Part shown: one piece after another, positions 62,472 to 64,000 of the stretch
How the letters are laid out: every line of letters starts with the position of its first letter
How positions within the stretch are numbered: position 1 is the first letter of the stretch
From: Pseudomonas sp. 6D_7.1_Bac1
GTDB lineage: Bacteria > Pseudomonadota > Gammaproteobacteria > Pseudomonadales > Pseudomonadaceae
NCBI RefSeq assembly: GCF_025465945.1
Contig: NZ_JANLNW010000072.1
Coordinates: forward strand, 1-64,000
Reading direction: 5' to 3'
Length of the DNA: 64,000 nt
The notes under the pieces: model-generated
What the model saw: only the letters and a program-made list of their open reading frames with translations
Databases searched by the model: none
Told to the model about the DNA's origin: nothing
Position numbers and translations under genes: made by a program

Positions 62472-62996
62472 TTAACGCAGACCGCGTTGAGTCTCGTCCA
62501 GCTCACGGATGTACTTGAAGATTTTTCGGCTGGAAGCAGGAGGCTTGCTTTGTGCAAGTTCATGCTGAGCCTGACGGATCATGGAGCGCAGTTGCTGGCG
62601 ATCCGCGTCCGGGTAGTCGACGACGAACTTTTCCAGTACGGCATCGTCGCCGGCGATCAAGCGATCGCGCCAGCGTTCCAGACCGTGGAAACGTTCGTTG
62701 TACTGGCGAGTGGAGGCATCGAGTTGGTCCAGCAGCGACAGAATGGCGCTGGTGTCCTGATCGCGCATCAGCTTGCCGATGAACATGAGGTGCCGTTTAC
62801 GCGCGATGTTCGCGGTGTGCTTGGGTGCATCGGCCAGAGCCCGGCGCAAAGCGTCGGACAACGGCAGTTTTGCCAGCAAGTCAGGCTTGAGTGTTGTAAG
62901 GCGCTCGCCAAGGTCAACCAGAGCATGCAGCTCGCGTTTGACCTGGGTTTTGCTTTTTTCTCCCCCGTCGAGGGAGTCGTCGTAAGAATCAACCAT
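62472..62996 (-). CDS. darP: Dual-action ribosomal maturation protein DarP (YjgA/DUF615)
   Basis: A 174-residue helical protein associated with late 50S assembly (E. coli YjgA). Motifs: KSKTQVKRELHALVDLGERL near residue 15, ARKRHLMFIGKLMRDQD near 65, and FVVDYPDADRQQLRSMIRQA near 125. The start is ATG 62996 (MVDSYDDSLDGGEKSK); a longer MRTAT start is in frame but less likely. Sits between tldD and pmbA as in P. aeruginosa. Confidence 0.92.
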   Translation of the reverse strand: MVDSYDDSLDGGEKSKTQVKRELHALVDLGERLTTLKPDLLAKLPLSDALRRALADAPKHTANIARKRHLMFIGKLMRDQDTSAILSLLDQLDASTRQYNERFHGLERWRDRLIAGDDAVLEKFVVDYPDADRQQLRSMIRQAQHELAQSKPPASSRKIFKYIRELDETQRGLR

Positions 62997-63104
62997 GGTG
63001 GCAGTCCGCAAAGAAACGCCGCCATGATAACCAGTCGGGGGCCGCTTGTCCGGCCCGGTCGCTCGATGACCTTAACCGAAAGCAGAATTTGAGTGGAGAA
63101 CAGC

Positions 63105-64000
63105 ATGAGTGCAGTTGAAAGCGTCGGCCCACAAGCGTTGCCGGCACTGCAAGAGCAAGTCGAGCAGATCATTGCCGAAGCCAGGCGTCAGGGCGCCAGT
63201 GCCTGCGAAGTGGCTGTGTCTCTGGAGCAGGGCCTGTCGACCTCGGTGCGTCAGCGGGAAGTCGAAACCGTTGAGTTCAACCGTGATCAGGGTTTTGGCA
63301 TCACCTTGTATGTTGGCCAGCGCAAAGGTTCGGCCAGCACCTCGGCCAGTGGCCCCGAGGCCATTCGCGAAACCGTTGCCGCCGCGCTGGCCATCGCCAA
63401 GCACACCTCCGAAGACGAACACTCGGGCCTGGCCGACGCCGCACTGATGGCCAAGGACTTGCCGGACTTTGACCTGTTCCATGAATGGGACATCACCCCT
63501 GAGCAAGCAATCGAGCAGGCGCTGGCCTGTGAAGCGGCGGCGTTTGCTACCGACAGCCGGATCAAGAACGCCGATGGCACCACCTTGAGCACTCACCAGG
63601 GCTGCCGCGTGTACGGCAACAGCCATGGTTTTATCGGTGGATACGCGTCGACACGTCACAGCCTGAGCTGCGTGATGATTGCCGAAGCTGACGGCCAGAT
63701 GCAGCGCGACTATTGGTATGACGTCAATCGCCAGGGCAACTTGCTGGCCGATCCGGCGAGCATCGGCCAACGCGCGGCGCAACGGGCGGCCAGCCGTCTG
63801 GGCGCACGCCCGGTGCCGACCTGCGAAGTGCCGGTGCTGTTTTCCGCAGAATTGGCGGGCGGTTTGTTCGGCAGTTTCCTGGGAGCAATTTCCGGCGGCA
63901 ACCTGTACCGCAAATCCTCGTTCCTGGAAGGCGCGCTGGGTCAAAAGCTGTTCCCTGAATGGCTGACTATCGATGAGCGTCCACACCTGATGCGCGCCAT
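63105..64000 (+). CDS. pmbA: PmbA/TldE (partial, C-terminus off the right edge)
   Basis: First 298 of about 448 residues of the non-catalytic partner of TldD. Begins MSAVESVGPQALPALQEQ and has the shared N-terminal fold (CEVAVSLEQGLSTSVRQREV; EFNRDQGFGITLYVGQRKGS). No HExxxH motif is visible, as expected for PmbA. The GGAG at 63095-63098 lies 6 bp before the ATG. Confidence 0.94.
   Translation, partial: MSAVESVGPQALPALQEQVEQIIAEARRQGASACEVAVSLEQGLSTSVRQREVETVEFNRDQGFGITLYVGQRKGSASTSASGPEAIRETVAAALAIAKHTSEDEHSGLADAALMAKDLPDFDLFHEWDITPEQAIEQALACEAAAFATDSRIKNADGTTLSTHQGCRVYGNSHGFIGGYASTRHSLSCVMIAEADGQMQRDYWYDVNRQGNLLADPASIGQRAAQRAASRLGARPVPTCEVPVLFSAELAGGLFGSFLGAISGGNLYRKSSFLEGALGQKLFPEWLTIDERPHLMRA

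Overview
The window looks like a chromosomal stretch of a fluorescent Pseudomonas (P. fluorescens group). The DNA is GC-rich, has the short palindromes (REP-type sequences) usual in that group, and carries gene blocks that recall P. aeruginosa: piuBAC plus a Sel1 gene next to speC, opuC, prfC, the dpp/opdP cluster, roxSR, and gatBAC-mreBCD-maf-rng-yhdP-tldD-darP-pmbA. I saw no tRNA, rRNA, CRISPR array, prophage or transposase gene.

Layout. (1) 1-6590: iron uptake. A TonB-dependent catechol-type receptor (piuA) and a PepSY/flavin reductase (piuB, cut by the left edge) lie on the minus strand. The 2OG-Fe dioxygenase piuC and a Sel1-repeat gene run the other way, with a Fur-box-like site just before piuC. 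(2) 6690-12000: speC (ornithine decarboxylase) with a long leader, then the four-gene OpuC osmoprotectant ABC transporter. (3) 12000-15000: prfC, a DUF4440 protein and a small exported acidic protein. (4) 15000-27600: a large dipeptide-uptake locus of dppBCDF, four DppA-like binding proteins and an OprD-family porin. (5) 28000-30730: an accessory cassette with a predicted membrane-active toxin, a two-helix membrane partner and a DUF6124-type gene, inserted at the 3' end of a SIMPL (DUF541) gene whose old 3' end and terminator remain on the far side. (6) 30730-35500: the SIMPL gene, the RoxSR redox two-component system and an SbmA/YddA-like ABC exporter. (7) 35590-45100: a FadR-type regulator, the glucarate/galactarate pathway (kdgD, ketoglutarate semialdehyde dehydrogenase, gudP, garD) and an AEC carrier. 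This block is interrupted by a zinc phospholipase C/P1-nuclease-like gene plus a 63-residue partner, under what looks like a near-consensus LexA (SOS) operator. (8) 45250-64000: core genes for a cation/Ca exchanger, an RlpA-like lipoprotein, Glu-tRNA(Gln) amidotransferase, cell shape (mreBCD), maf, RNase G, YhdP, a nitrilase and TldD/PmbA.

The two most unusual items are the toxin/partner cassette with its divergent duplicated SIMPL end (28008-30805) and the SOS-type promoter driving the PLC-like gene (38372-38424). Also notable are a 268-bp element with 26-bp perfect terminal inverted repeats between mreD and maf, an ATT start for mreC supported by homology, an exchanger gene with no usable standard start, and a terminator-like hairpin inside a short ORF in the speC leader. 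Gene names rest on reading the protein sequences and on remembered synteny; no database search was run.
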